Under the pieces are notes generated by a model. The model searched no databases and was not told where the DNA came from. It saw only the letters and a program-made list of their open reading frames with translations. Positions 44,458 through 52,391 of a stretch of DNA of 54,257 bases are shown one piece after another (the first letter of the stretch is position 1; each line of letters starts with the position of its first letter). The position numbers and the translations under genes were made by a program. This DNA comes from Paraburkholderia madseniana (GTDB lineage: Bacteria; Pseudomonadota; Gammaproteobacteria; Burkholderiales; Burkholderiaceae). The stretch covers positions 1-54,257 of the forward strand of contig NZ_VOSW01000063.1 in assembly GCF_009690905.1 (NCBI RefSeq). Direction: 5' to 3'.

Positions 44458-44797
44458 GGATCCCTGCCATGGATTGAAGATGCGATACGTCAACCCAAAC
44501 AATGGGAAGTATGCGATGGCGACAATGGCTACTTTCATGCAGTTGTTGCCAAGGGGGTTTTCGACGGAAGCATATCGCTCAACCGACGCGACCGTCTTTG
44601 TGCCGATCGAAGGGAGGGGCCGTAGCCGGATTGGAGGCGACGTTGTCGTGGAGTGGAGCAAGCGGGATATCTTCGTCGTCCCGTCGTGGCATCACGTCCA
44701 GCACGAGGCAGACGAGGACAGCGTCTTGTTCTCTTTCTCCGACCGGCCCATACAGGAGGCGCTTTACCTGTTCAGGGAGGAGAGGGGCGCAGCTTGA
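44456..44797 (+). pseudogene. Gentisate 1,2-dioxygenase, C-terminal fragment
   Basis: In the frame one base off livH, the sequence reads WDPCHGLKMRYVNPNNGKYAMATMATFMQLLPRGF, then VFVPIEGRGRSRIGG, RDIFVVPSWHHVQHEADEDSVLFSFSDRPIQEAL and ends REERGAA. This is the C-terminal cupin of gentisate 1,2-dioxygenase (about 350 residues when intact). Only about 113 residues remain and there is no start signal. The N-terminal cupin with the iron-binding histidines is gone. The end is 6 bp from the convergent benD gene. Confidence 0.85.
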
Positions 44798-44803
44798 ATC
44801 GGC

Positions 44804-45580
44804 TTAGCCGGTGTCACCGCCGGCTACTGGCAACACCGTGCCCGTGATATAGCTTGCCTCGTCTGAAGCGAGGAACAGAATCGGCGCGGCCTGTTCGTCG
44901 ATGCTGCCGTAGCGCTTGAGAAAGGTTGATTCAGTGACCTGCCTCACCGCGTCGCCCATCCAGATCTTTTCCTGCTCGCTGTCGCCGGCGGTATTGCGAG
45001 GGACGCGTCGCGGCGGTGCGTCGGTCCCGCCCGGCGCGGTGGCGACCACACGGATGTTGTGCTCCGCGTACTCCATCGCCAGTGACTGCGTGATCGCGTT
45101 GACACCGCCCTTGGCCGCCGAATACGGTACGCGGCGGATACCGCGCGTGGCATTCGATGAGACGTTGACGATGGTCCCACCGCCACGCGTGAGCAGGTGC
45201 GGCAACACAGCATGGCAGGCATACAGCGTGGGCATGAGTGAACGGCGAATTTCCGCGTCAATTTGCTCAGGTTCGAACTCGGCGAATGGACGCATGCGAA
45301 TCGCGCCACCGACGCCATTGATCAGTATGTCGATGCCGCCAAACTTGCGCACTGCAAAAGCCATCGCCGATGCCGCGCCTTCGTACGTCTCGAGGTCGGC
45401 GACGAAGCCTGCCGTCTCCGCGCCACCTGCTTCAGCAGCAACTTCAGAGACGAACTCCGCGCGGTCGACGAACAGCACCTTGCCGCCCTCCGCGGCCGCA
45501 CGAAGCGCTACGGCGCGACCAATACCCTGTGCCGCGCCAGTGACGACCATGACCTTGCCGGCAAATCGTTGCGTGCTCAT
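44804..45580 (-). CDS. benD: Benzoate cis-dihydrodiol dehydrogenase
   Basis: The 258-residue short-chain dehydrogenase has the NAD motif VVTGAAQGIGRAVALRAAAEG, INGVGGAIRMRPF and the catalytic Y-x3-K in RVPYSAAKGG, with the BenD-typical C-terminus SYITGTVLPVAGGDTG. It oxidises and decarboxylates the benzoate cis-diol to catechol. It overlaps benC by 4 bp and is last in the ben operon. Confidence 0.93.
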   Translation of the reverse strand: MSTQRFAGKVMVVTGAAQGIGRAVALRAAAEGGKVLFVDRAEFVSEVAAEAGGAETAGFVADLETYEGAASAMAFAVRKFGGIDILINGVGGAIRMRPFAEFEPEQIDAEIRRSLMPTLYACHAVLPHLLTRGGGTIVNVSSNATRGIRRVPYSAAKGGVNAITQSLAMEYAEHNIRVVATAPGGTDAPPRRVPRNTAGDSEQEKIWMGDAVRQVTESTFLKRYGSIDEQAAPILFLASDEASYITGTVLPVAGGDTG

Positions 45581-46599
45581 GCGGTCCTCGGTGCTGCGTT
45601 AGGAGTGAACTTCTCGTAGTGGAAGCTGTTGGGCTTCACGCCGTTGTCGTCGAAATGCTTACGCACTGCATCGACCATCGGTGGCGGCCCGCACAAATAA
45701 ACGTCGACATCACCATCATTCAAGGCCTCGGCCGGCATGTGCTGCGTCACCCAACCTTTGCGGGGATGAGTCGAATCCGTGTCGGCCACGACGGTGGCGT
45801 AGGTGAAATTCGGCAACTTCGCCAGGTACGCTTCGATTGCATCGACCTGCACTAGATCGAGGCCCCGGGTCACGCCATAAATCAGGTGGACCTTCTGCTG
45901 CGAATCGGCACGCACCAGTACTTCCAGCATCGACAGGAACGGCGCCAGGCCCGTGCCGCCAGCGAGGAACAGCAACGGCCGTTCTGCTGCGCGCAGATAG
46001 AAACTACCGAGCGGCCCGGTCAGCTCCAGCTTGTTGCCAGGCTGCGCGGAATCGAGCCAGGTGCTCATCACGCCACCGGGAATCCGCTTGATCAGAAAAC
46101 TGACTTTCGATTGCCCCGGCGCCGATGAGAAAGAATACGAACGATGCTGGCCGCTGCCGGGAACATCGATGTTGACGTACTGACCCGGCAGGAATGCCGG
46201 CGCGGTCGCATCCACGTCCAGTTCGAGCACGACGGCCGCATCGTTGTGCGGCTCCACCTTCGATACCGTCGCGGCGAACCGGCTCTGTTCAGTCTTGCAC
46301 GCAGTGGAAGAGGCCGGCACGGCAATCACACAATCGCTTTGCGGCACCATCTGGCAGGTGAGTACAAGGCCACTGTCTTTCTCGTCGTCGCTCAGCGCGT
46401 CTTCGATGTAATCGTCGCCAAGATCATAGTTGCCGCTCTCGGCGCGGCACTTGCAGGTACCGCACACGCCATCGGAGCAATCCATTGGCAGGTTGATTTT
46501 CGCGCGAAAGGCGGCATCAAGCACCTTCTCGCCCGGCTTGCATGCGACGAAGCGGGTCACGCCGTCTTCGAAGTTCAGTGCAATGTTGTAGCTGGACAT
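45577..46599 (-). CDS. benC: Benzoate 1,2-dioxygenase reductase
   Basis: The 340-residue reductase has an N-terminal plant-type 2Fe-2S domain (DCSDGVCGTCKCRAESG with the later LTCQ cysteine), a flavin domain with RSYSFSSAP, and an NAD domain with FLAGGTGLAPFLSMLEVL. It carries electrons from NADH to the oxygenase encoded by benAB. The gene lies 40 bp after benB and overlaps benD. Confidence 0.94.
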   Translation of the reverse strand: MSSYNIALNFEDGVTRFVACKPGEKVLDAAFRAKINLPMDCSDGVCGTCKCRAESGNYDLGDDYIEDALSDDEKDSGLVLTCQMVPQSDCVIAVPASSTACKTEQSRFAATVSKVEPHNDAAVVLELDVDATAPAFLPGQYVNIDVPGSGQHRSYSFSSAPGQSKVSFLIKRIPGGVMSTWLDSAQPGNKLELTGPLGSFYLRAAERPLLFLAGGTGLAPFLSMLEVLVRADSQQKVHLIYGVTRGLDLVQVDAIEAYLAKLPNFTYATVVADTDSTHPRKGWVTQHMPAEALNDGDVDVYLCGPPPMVDAVRKHFDDNGVKPNSFHYEKFTPNAAPRTA

Positions 46600-46639
46600 G
46601 TTGTCTCCTCTACTTCCAGTTTCCTCCCGGGGCTCGACA

Positions 46640-47128
46640 TCAAACGTGGTAAATGTCGAGTACCTGGCGGATGTAATCGTTCTTCAGCACAATTTTCTTG
46701 CTGGCAATCAACAGGGCATCGTCGACCTTTCGCAAAGTAACGAACATCGTGCCGAAAAAATGATCGTTGATTCTGTAGCGGTGGCTGAGCGTGTCGAAGT
46801 TGTAGCGCACGTCCACTTCATTGCCGCGTTCGGCCAGCACTTCTACATTGGTGACGTTGTGACTGGTTCTCGGTTCGGGCATCGACGCACTACTGCGTTC
46901 GGTCTTGATGCGGAACACCCGGTCTTCCAGGCCGCCACGGTCCGGGTAATACATCAGCGAAATCTGACTCTCGTGATCATCGGTGAGCTGGTCGTCGTCG
47001 TCCCACGCCGGCATCCAGTAGGTGACGTCCTCGGCATAGCAGGCGAGCCATTCGTCCCACTGGCGGTCGTCGAGCAGGCGCGCTTCGCGGTACAGCGTGG
47101 CGCAGATTTTTGGGTAGTCGAAGCTCAT
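46640..47128 (-). CDS. benB: Benzoate 1,2-dioxygenase, small (beta) subunit
   Basis: From ATG 47128 the product is 162 residues (MSFDYPKICATLYREARLLDDRQWDEWLACYAEDVTYWMPAW, in parts). It has the SnoaL-like cone fold of ring-hydroxylating dioxygenase beta subunits. A longer frame to 47350 lies inside benA and is a shadow. The start overlaps the benA stop by 4 bp (ATGA), which couples the two subunits. Confidence 0.94.
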   Translation of the reverse strand: MSFDYPKICATLYREARLLDDRQWDEWLACYAEDVTYWMPAWDDDDQLTDDHESQISLMYYPDRGGLEDRVFRIKTERSSASMPEPRTSHNVTNVEVLAERGNEVDVRYNFDTLSHRYRINDHFFGTMFVTLRKVDDALLIASKKIVLKNDYIRQVLDIYHV

Positions 47129-48483
47129 GCCACGGCCTCCTCGCGTTCTTGTTTCAGTGCGTCGCGCATCACCTGAACCCAGTATTCGTGCTGGCACACA
47201 AACAGGCCTTCGTCTTCGCTGCGCTCGCCCGAGATGAGCGGCTTCATGCCCATGCTTTTCGCGTTCGCGTCGGGACCTTCGACCCACAACGGCGCGCCGC
47301 GCGAAAGGTCGTTCCACATCGCCGTGGTGCCGGCATAGCCAGCTTGGCACGCGCGGAACTCTTCAAGGTCATCTGCGGTGCCCATTCCCGTGACGTTGAA
47401 GAAATCCTCGTATTGGCGAATGCGGGTAGCGCGGTCGGCTGCGCTCTCGCCCTTGGGGGCAAAGCAGAAGATGGTGACTTCGGTCTTGTCTACGCTCAAC
47501 GGGCGGACCACGCGAATCTGGGTGCTGAACTGGTCCATCAGGAACACGTTCGGATACAGGCACAGGTTTCGAGTCTGGTTGACGATGAAATCCGCCTTCA
47601 CTTCGCCGACGCGTGCCTTGATTTCCTCGCGGTATTGATAAACCGGTCGCACTTCAGGGTTCATCGTCTTGGTCCACAACAGAATGTGGCCGTGGTCGAA
47701 GCCGTACACGCCGGCTACCGACTTGCTCCAGCTGTTCGCATCCACAGCCTTCGTGCCATCGACCTTGCGGCGGTCCATCGTCGCGGCATAGTTCCAGTGC
47801 ACGGTGCTGACGTGGTAGCCATCGCAGCCGTTCTCCATCTGCATCTTCCAGTTGCCGTCGTAGATGTACGAGGAGTTGCCTCGCAACACTTCCAACCCGT
47901 TCGCGGCCTGGTCGACGATCTGGTCGATGATGACCTTGGTCTCGCCGAGGTAGTCCTCCAGCGGCATCGCGTCCGCGTTGAGGCTGCCGAACAGGAAGCC
48001 GCGGTAGCTCTGGAAGCGCGCGATTTTTTTCAGGTCGTGCGAGCCGTTGGTATTGAACTGCACCGGGTATTCAGTGGTCTTCACGTCCTTCACTTTCAGG
48101 AGCTTGCCGGTGTTGGCGAAACTCCAGCCGTGGAACGGACAGGTGAAAGTGCCTTTGTTGCCGTGCTTTTTCCGGCAAAGCATGGCGCCTTTGTGCGCGC
48201 AGGCGTTAATGACCGCGTGCAGTTCTCCGCTTTTGTCGCGAGTGATCACGATGGGCTGGCGGCCAATCCAGGTGGTGTAGTAGTCGTTGTTGTCGGGAAT
48301 CTGGCTTTCGTGAGCCAGGTACACCCAATTGCTCTCGAAGATGTGTTTCATCTCGAGCTCAAACAGATCAGCGTTGGTGAAAATATCGCGGCGGCAACGG
48401 AATACACCGTTTTGCTTGTCGTCCTGAACGGCGGTATGCAGCAGTTCATCCAGTTGCGAGGCTTTGTCGATAATTGCAGACAT
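47125..48483 (-). CDS. benA: Benzoate 1,2-dioxygenase, large (alpha) subunit
   Basis: The 452-residue subunit has the Rieske ligands C95-x-H97 (NACAHKGAMLC) and C115-x2-H118 (CPFHGW), and the catalytic iron histidines H224 and H229 in MENGCDGYHVSTVHW, with D221 as the bridging aspartate. It forms the alpha3beta3 oxygenase with BenB and adds O2 to benzoate. It lies 113 bp after catA in the same operon. Confidence 0.96.
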   Translation of the reverse strand: MSAIIDKASQLDELLHTAVQDDKQNGVFRCRRDIFTNADLFELEMKHIFESNWVYLAHESQIPDNNDYYTTWIGRQPIVITRDKSGELHAVINACAHKGAMLCRKKHGNKGTFTCPFHGWSFANTGKLLKVKDVKTTEYPVQFNTNGSHDLKKIARFQSYRGFLFGSLNADAMPLEDYLGETKVIIDQIVDQAANGLEVLRGNSSYIYDGNWKMQMENGCDGYHVSTVHWNYAATMDRRKVDGTKAVDANSWSKSVAGVYGFDHGHILLWTKTMNPEVRPVYQYREEIKARVGEVKADFIVNQTRNLCLYPNVFLMDQFSTQIRVVRPLSVDKTEVTIFCFAPKGESAADRATRIRQYEDFFNVTGMGTADDLEEFRACQAGYAGTTAMWNDLSRGAPLWVEGPDANAKSMGMKPLISGERSEDEGLFVCQHEYWVQVMRDALKQEREEAVA

Positions 48484-48596
48484 GAGTGCTCTCCCTACGC
48501 GTGCGCCAGGTGATGGAGCACGCGCATCGGTGTCGAAAGATTCTTGCGAAGGATTGAGCGGCAGCAGTGGTACGACGTAGCTGCCGCGTTCAGCGG

Positions 48597-49532
48597 TCAG
48601 GCGATAGCAGACGCACGCAGACGATGGACGACCTGGTTATCCTTGCCTTGAACCAGCGGAGTCAACTCGATGTTGAACTCGATTTCCTTGTACGCGTCAG
48701 CCGTCATACCCAACGCAGTGCCGCCGGTCTTTTCGACGACATGCGGAATCAGATCCTCGCGGGTCGCGTAGGCGAAGTCATCCCAGATCAGCGGGTCGCC
48801 CTCGATATTGATTTGCGTCGTCAGCTTGCGGTACTTGTCGCTGGTGACGAAGAAGTGCACATGCGCCGGACGGTTGCCATGGCGGGCGAGCACGTTCAAC
48901 AATTGCTGGGTCGCGCCCTGCGGCGGGCACCCGTAGCCTACCGGCATGAGCGTACGGAATTCGTACTTACCGTCGGCACCCGTGCTGACCGCTCCGCGCA
49001 GGTTGAACTCGCTCTGCGCGCCGGTCGGGTCGAAGTGCGAATAGAAGCCCTTTGAATTAGCGTGCCAGCATTCGACCACTGCGCCTGCGACGGGTTTGCC
49101 GTCCGGGCCGGTCACGGTGCCGCGGATGACGAGTGGGCCTGCATCCGGATCGGGATTGACGTCGATCCTGGACACGCCATCGCGCACCGGCGCGCCGGCG
49201 ACATACAGCGGACCTTCGATAGTGCGCGGCGTGCCGCCGGTGATTTCAGCAGCCTTGTCCTCTGCATCCATGCGAATGTCGAGATACTTCTCCAGACCGA
49301 GACCAGCGGCAAGCAACGCCGCTTCGCCGTCCTGGCCGAGCTTGTTGAAATAGTGAACGCCGGCCCAGATTTCGTCGGGCGTCATGTCAAGGTCGTCGAT
49401 GGCCTTGAACAAATCGCCCAGCAGGCGATGGACAATCTGCCTGGCGCGAGCACTGCCGTCCTGGCTACCGACGTTGGCAGCAGCCTTTAACAGGTCCTGC
49501 GCTTCCTTCGTATCAAACACTTTGACGCTCAT
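48597..49532 (-). CDS. catA: Catechol 1,2-dioxygenase
   Basis: The 311-residue intradiol dioxygenase has the four non-haem Fe(III) ligands at their classical positions: Y164 (KGFYSHFD), Y200 (PVGYGCP), and H224 and H226 (RPAHVHFF). The N-terminal helical linker domain is also present. It cleaves catechol to cis,cis-muconate. It is the first gene of the minus-strand catA-benABCD unit, divergent from a LysR-type regulator. The next enzymes, CatB and CatC, are not in the window. Confidence 0.96.
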   Translation of the reverse strand: MSVKVFDTKEAQDLLKAAANVGSQDGSARARQIVHRLLGDLFKAIDDLDMTPDEIWAGVHYFNKLGQDGEAALLAAGLGLEKYLDIRMDAEDKAAEITGGTPRTIEGPLYVAGAPVRDGVSRIDVNPDPDAGPLVIRGTVTGPDGKPVAGAVVECWHANSKGFYSHFDPTGAQSEFNLRGAVSTGADGKYEFRTLMPVGYGCPPQGATQQLLNVLARHGNRPAHVHFFVTSDKYRKLTTQINIEGDPLIWDDFAYATREDLIPHVVEKTGGTALGMTADAYKEIEFNIELTPLVQGKDNQVVHRLRASAIA

Positions 49533-49564
49533 GTCTGCTCCTGAATCTCTATTTTATTTGGGGG

Positions 49565-49579
49565 TAAACCCTTGGTTTA
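49565..49579. promoter_or_regulatory. Inverted repeat TAAACC-CTT-GGTTTA upstream of catA
   Basis: Two exact 6-bp arms around CTT lie 33 bp before the catA start. A longer imperfect inverted repeat, GGTTTAGCACC (49574-49584) and GGTGCTGAAAC (49613-49623), brackets the promoter zone between the divergent genes (49533-49706). Either is a plausible CatR/BenM-type LysR site, but neither is the ATAC-N7-GTAT form of BenM. Confidence 0.45.
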
Positions 49580-49706
49580 GCACCCTCTTGGATATGCTTG
49601 AAAGGTATAATTGGTGCTGAAACAGAGTGTGAATGCAGAATAGTGGACGCCGGAAGGCCTCGTCCAACACTGATTTAGTATTGGTCTATATCTACAAGGT
49701 ATTGAA

Positions 49707-50630
49707 ATGGAGCTGCGCCATCTTCGCTATTTCGTCGCCGTAGCCGAGGAACGTAATTTCACGCGCGCGGCGCAGCGGCTGAACATGGCCCAACCGCCTT
49801 TGAGCCGTCAGATACAGCAACTTGAAGAGATTCTCGAGGTGCAGTTATTCCAGCGCGACTCGCGCCCGTTGAAGCTAACGGAGACGGGCAAGTTTTTCTA
49901 TGCTCATGCCGTCCAGTTGCTGGCTCAGACGTCCGAACTCGAATCAATGACGCGGCGTGTGGGCAACATCGAGCGCAGCCTCTCTGTCGGTTTCGTGGGT
50001 TCGACGTTGTACGGCATGCTGCCAAAAATCATCCGGCGCTTTCGCGACGAGAACACGACCGTCGAACTCAGCCTCCATGAGATGTCGACGATGGACCAGA
50101 TTCGCGCGCTGAAAGACGGCCAGATCGATGTCGGGTTCGGCCGTATCCGCCATGAGGACGCAAACATCCGCCGGGTGATTCTTCGCGAGGAGAAGATGAT
50201 TGTTGCGTTCCCGGAGGGCCATGCACTCTCATTGGGCAAGCCCGTCCTCGCGCTCAGCGACCTGATCAACGAGACGCTGATTATTTTCCCCAAGGCGCCG
50301 CGGCCCAGTTATGCAGACCAGGTGCTGTCGGCATTCGCAGACCGTGGTCTCAAGCCTCGCCGGATATATGAAGTACGGGAGTTGCAGATTGCGCTAGGCC
50401 TGGTCGCAGCGGGGGAAGGAATTGCTGTCGTTCCGAGTAGCGTGTATGGCCTGAAGCGAGACGACGTGAGTTACAAGGAACTGGACGACCCCACTCTGGT
50501 TTCCCCAATCATCATGAGCACGCGAATGCTCGACGAGTCGCGGGACCTTCGGGAACTGCTTGAACTCATCTATCGGTTGTACGAGGAGGAAAGGGTGCCT
50601 TACGCGCCCCGTAACGATGCCGGGCGGTGA
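49707..50630 (+). CDS. LysR-family regulator, CatR/BenM type
   Basis: The 307-residue protein opens MELRHLRYFVAVAEERNFTRAAQRLNMAQPPLSRQIQQLEE, the LysR winged helix with the NMAQPPLSRQI motif seen in CatR, BenM and CatM. The remainder is a LysR effector domain (VGFVGSTLYGMLPKIIRRFR; VGFGRIRHEDANIRRV). The divergent placement next to catA-benABCD makes it the likely activator, responding to muconate and perhaps benzoate. Confidence 0.92.
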   Translation: MELRHLRYFVAVAEERNFTRAAQRLNMAQPPLSRQIQQLEEILEVQLFQRDSRPLKLTETGKFFYAHAVQLLAQTSELESMTRRVGNIERSLSVGFVGSTLYGMLPKIIRRFRDENTTVELSLHEMSTMDQIRALKDGQIDVGFGRIRHEDANIRRVILREEKMIVAFPEGHALSLGKPVLALSDLINETLIIFPKAPRPSYADQVLSAFADRGLKPRRIYEVRELQIALGLVAAGEGIAVVPSSVYGLKRDDVSYKELDDPTLVSPIIMSTRMLDESRDLRELLELIYRLYEEERVPYAPRNDAGR

Positions 50631-50739
50631 TACTCGCTTACTGTCCGAGGCCATCAGTAGGAAACCTCCCAGGTAGCCTGAAACGATTGACCGGCGTGTA
50701 CTAGAGTGTACTTACGACGCCTTCAACGGGGATTCTTCC

Positions 50740-50967
50740 ATGGACACTCATTCGATTCTGGGCATGATTCACGCCGAAGAGGCTTTACTGGTCTCCATCG
50801 TACGGTCGTTACCACCGGACATCAGACGCGCGGTCGCCAACGATTTTCATGAGCAGGTCGAACTCGCGGGGACTTCGCACCTGAATCCGACAACCGATCG
50901 GGAAGCGAGCGACGCGTTCAGGGCTCACATCAAAAGATTGTCGATCATGCTTGCCTCGCTGTCGTGA
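50740..50967 (+). CDS. Small protein of unknown function
   Basis: A 75-residue product (MDTHSILGMIHAEEALLVSIVRSLPPDIRRAV...). It has a moderately acidic, helical composition and no membrane segment or signal peptide. I do not recognise a family. It ends 46 bp before the LuxR/cNMP regulator gene in the same direction, so it may be part of that unit. A GGGGA stretch lies about 12 bp before the ATG. Confidence 0.6.
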   Translation: MDTHSILGMIHAEEALLVSIVRSLPPDIRRAVANDFHEQVELAGTSHLNPTTDREASDAFRAHIKRLSIMLASLS

Positions 50968-51013
50968 AGAGAGGTCGATCAGTCCGAGGCGCCACGTCTG
51001 GCGCGCACGGCTC

Positions 51014-52045
51014 ATGCTGATCCTTTTCATTGCGCCCGCAGGTTTGTTTCGCGATGGCGTCGCACGTCTGCTCGGCGAGGTGGCCGACGGCGCCGAAGTG
51101 AAATGCGCCGACTACACGTTGAGCCCTATCGATAGCGGGCAAACGGTCGACGTACTCGTGCTCGACGGTGACTATCTGCCGGAGGCGCTCACTACCGCAA
51201 GCGCTTCTCATCGCGGTGCACCGAACGTGCCGGTGCTTGCGCTGCTGACCTCGGTCGATCCTCAGGCCGTCGAGCAATTCATCTCGGCAGGCGTTGCAGG
51301 TCACCTGGGTAAATCGGAGTCGAGCAATGCACTGGTCGATGCACTGCGCCTCCTCGTTGCCGGCGGGCGGTATCTGCCGTCGGCCATTCGCTGGTCGGCG
51401 GCCACCGCCGCTACCGCTTCCACCGACGCGCTGCAAAGGTCCGCCGTCGCGGCCGATCCCAATCCCCACTTTCTGACGCCTCGCCAACTGCAGGTGCTGG
51501 CGCTCGCGGCGCGCGGCGATTCGAACAAGTCAATCGCGCGACAGTTGAACATTACGGAAGGCACCGTAAAAGTGCACTTATATACGGTGTACAAAGCACT
51601 CAAGGTCGGAAGTCGGGGGCAGGCGAGCGTTGCCGCGGCGCGGTTGCAGAAGGTCGGCGATGTGCAACTTCACCAGGCGCTGGACGGCCAGCTTTCGATC
51701 AGTCGGCTGCTGACTTATACGACGCCCACCCGTTTTCAATCCGGCCACGTCCTCTTTCACAAAGATGACCGAAGCGATGCGCTTTACTACGTGGTGCACG
51801 GAACGGTCATGCTCGAGGAGATCGGCATCGAGGTGGGGCAGGGCACGATACTGGGCGAAATCGGGCTCTTCTCTCCCGACCATCGGCGCACGTGCACGGC
51901 GCGTTGCAAGAGCGAATGCGAGTTGCTGGTGGTCTCGTCGACCGACGCGATGCGACTTTATTACCAGGACCCGGAATTCGCCACCTATCTGATCCACTTG
52001 ATTACCCGCCGATTGGAGGCAGATAAGCTGCGCACGAGGCATTAA
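51014..52045 (+). CDS. Regulator with receiver-like domain, LuxR helix-turn-helix and CRP-like cyclic-nucleotide domain
   Basis: From ATG 51014 the product is 343 residues. Residues 1-115 resemble a response-regulator receiver (VDVLVLDGDYLP with D51; LLTS with S80; LGKSES with K100), but the acidic pair near the N-terminus is missing (FIAPAGLFRDG). Residues 153-197 are a LuxR/NarL helix-turn-helix (LTPRQLQVLALAARGDSNKSIARQLNITEGTVKVHL). Residues about 235-330 are a cNMP-binding domain with the phosphate cassette GEIGLF (281-286) and R292-T293, in the same spacing as GELGLF and R82-S83 of CRP. The normal C-terminal CRP DNA-binding domain is absent. It is followed by a nucleotidyl cyclase gene. 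Start at 50951 is possible but unlikely. Confidence 0.82.
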   Translation: MLILFIAPAGLFRDGVARLLGEVADGAEVKCADYTLSPIDSGQTVDVLVLDGDYLPEALTTASASHRGAPNVPVLALLTSVDPQAVEQFISAGVAGHLGKSESSNALVDALRLLVAGGRYLPSAIRWSAATAATASTDALQRSAVAADPNPHFLTPRQLQVLALAARGDSNKSIARQLNITEGTVKVHLYTVYKALKVGSRGQASVAAARLQKVGDVQLHQALDGQLSISRLLTYTTPTRFQSGHVLFHKDDRSDALYYVVHGTVMLEEIGIEVGQGTILGEIGLFSPDHRRTCTARCKSECELLVVSSTDAMRLYYQDPEFATYLIHLITRRLEADKLRTRH

Positions 52046-52388
52046 TTGCGACTGTCGAACGTTTATTGCAGACACGGTATTTCAGTGTGCTTCGGCTTTG
52101 TCCGATATCGACTGACATAAAGCGGATGGCGGGTGAAAAAAGCCGTTTTTCCAATGTTTTTTTGACCTATAACACATACAAATCGCCAGTCTCCTGAAGA
52201 CATCGGCCGCGCGTTCGCGTCGCTCCGTCAGGCGGCGAGATTCACCATTTCGAGCATTTCGGCTCAACGCTGAAAGGTTGCGCTTGCGTGGGCGCAGCTC
52301 TTCCGACGTGACATTTGAAAGAATGCGCAGGGACAGTTAAGTCCGTTGCGTATAAGACCCGTGCACGCAAAAAATGGCTTGATTAAAA
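52046..52388. other. Intergenic region before the cyclase gene
   Basis: 343 bp without a gene. An AT-rich self-complementary stretch (GAAAAAAGCCGTTTTTC, about 52135-52151) followed by TTTTTTT (about 52157-52164) could act as a weak terminator for the upstream regulator gene. The remainder should hold the cyclase promoter; no clear CRP-type TGTGA-N6-TCACA site was seen. Confidence 0.4.
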
Positions 52389-52391
52389 GTG

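Noticed and set aside
44221..44625. A complete short LivH-like protein
   Set aside because: Similarity ends at about residue 78 and the remaining codons are an out-of-frame reading of gentisate dioxygenase.
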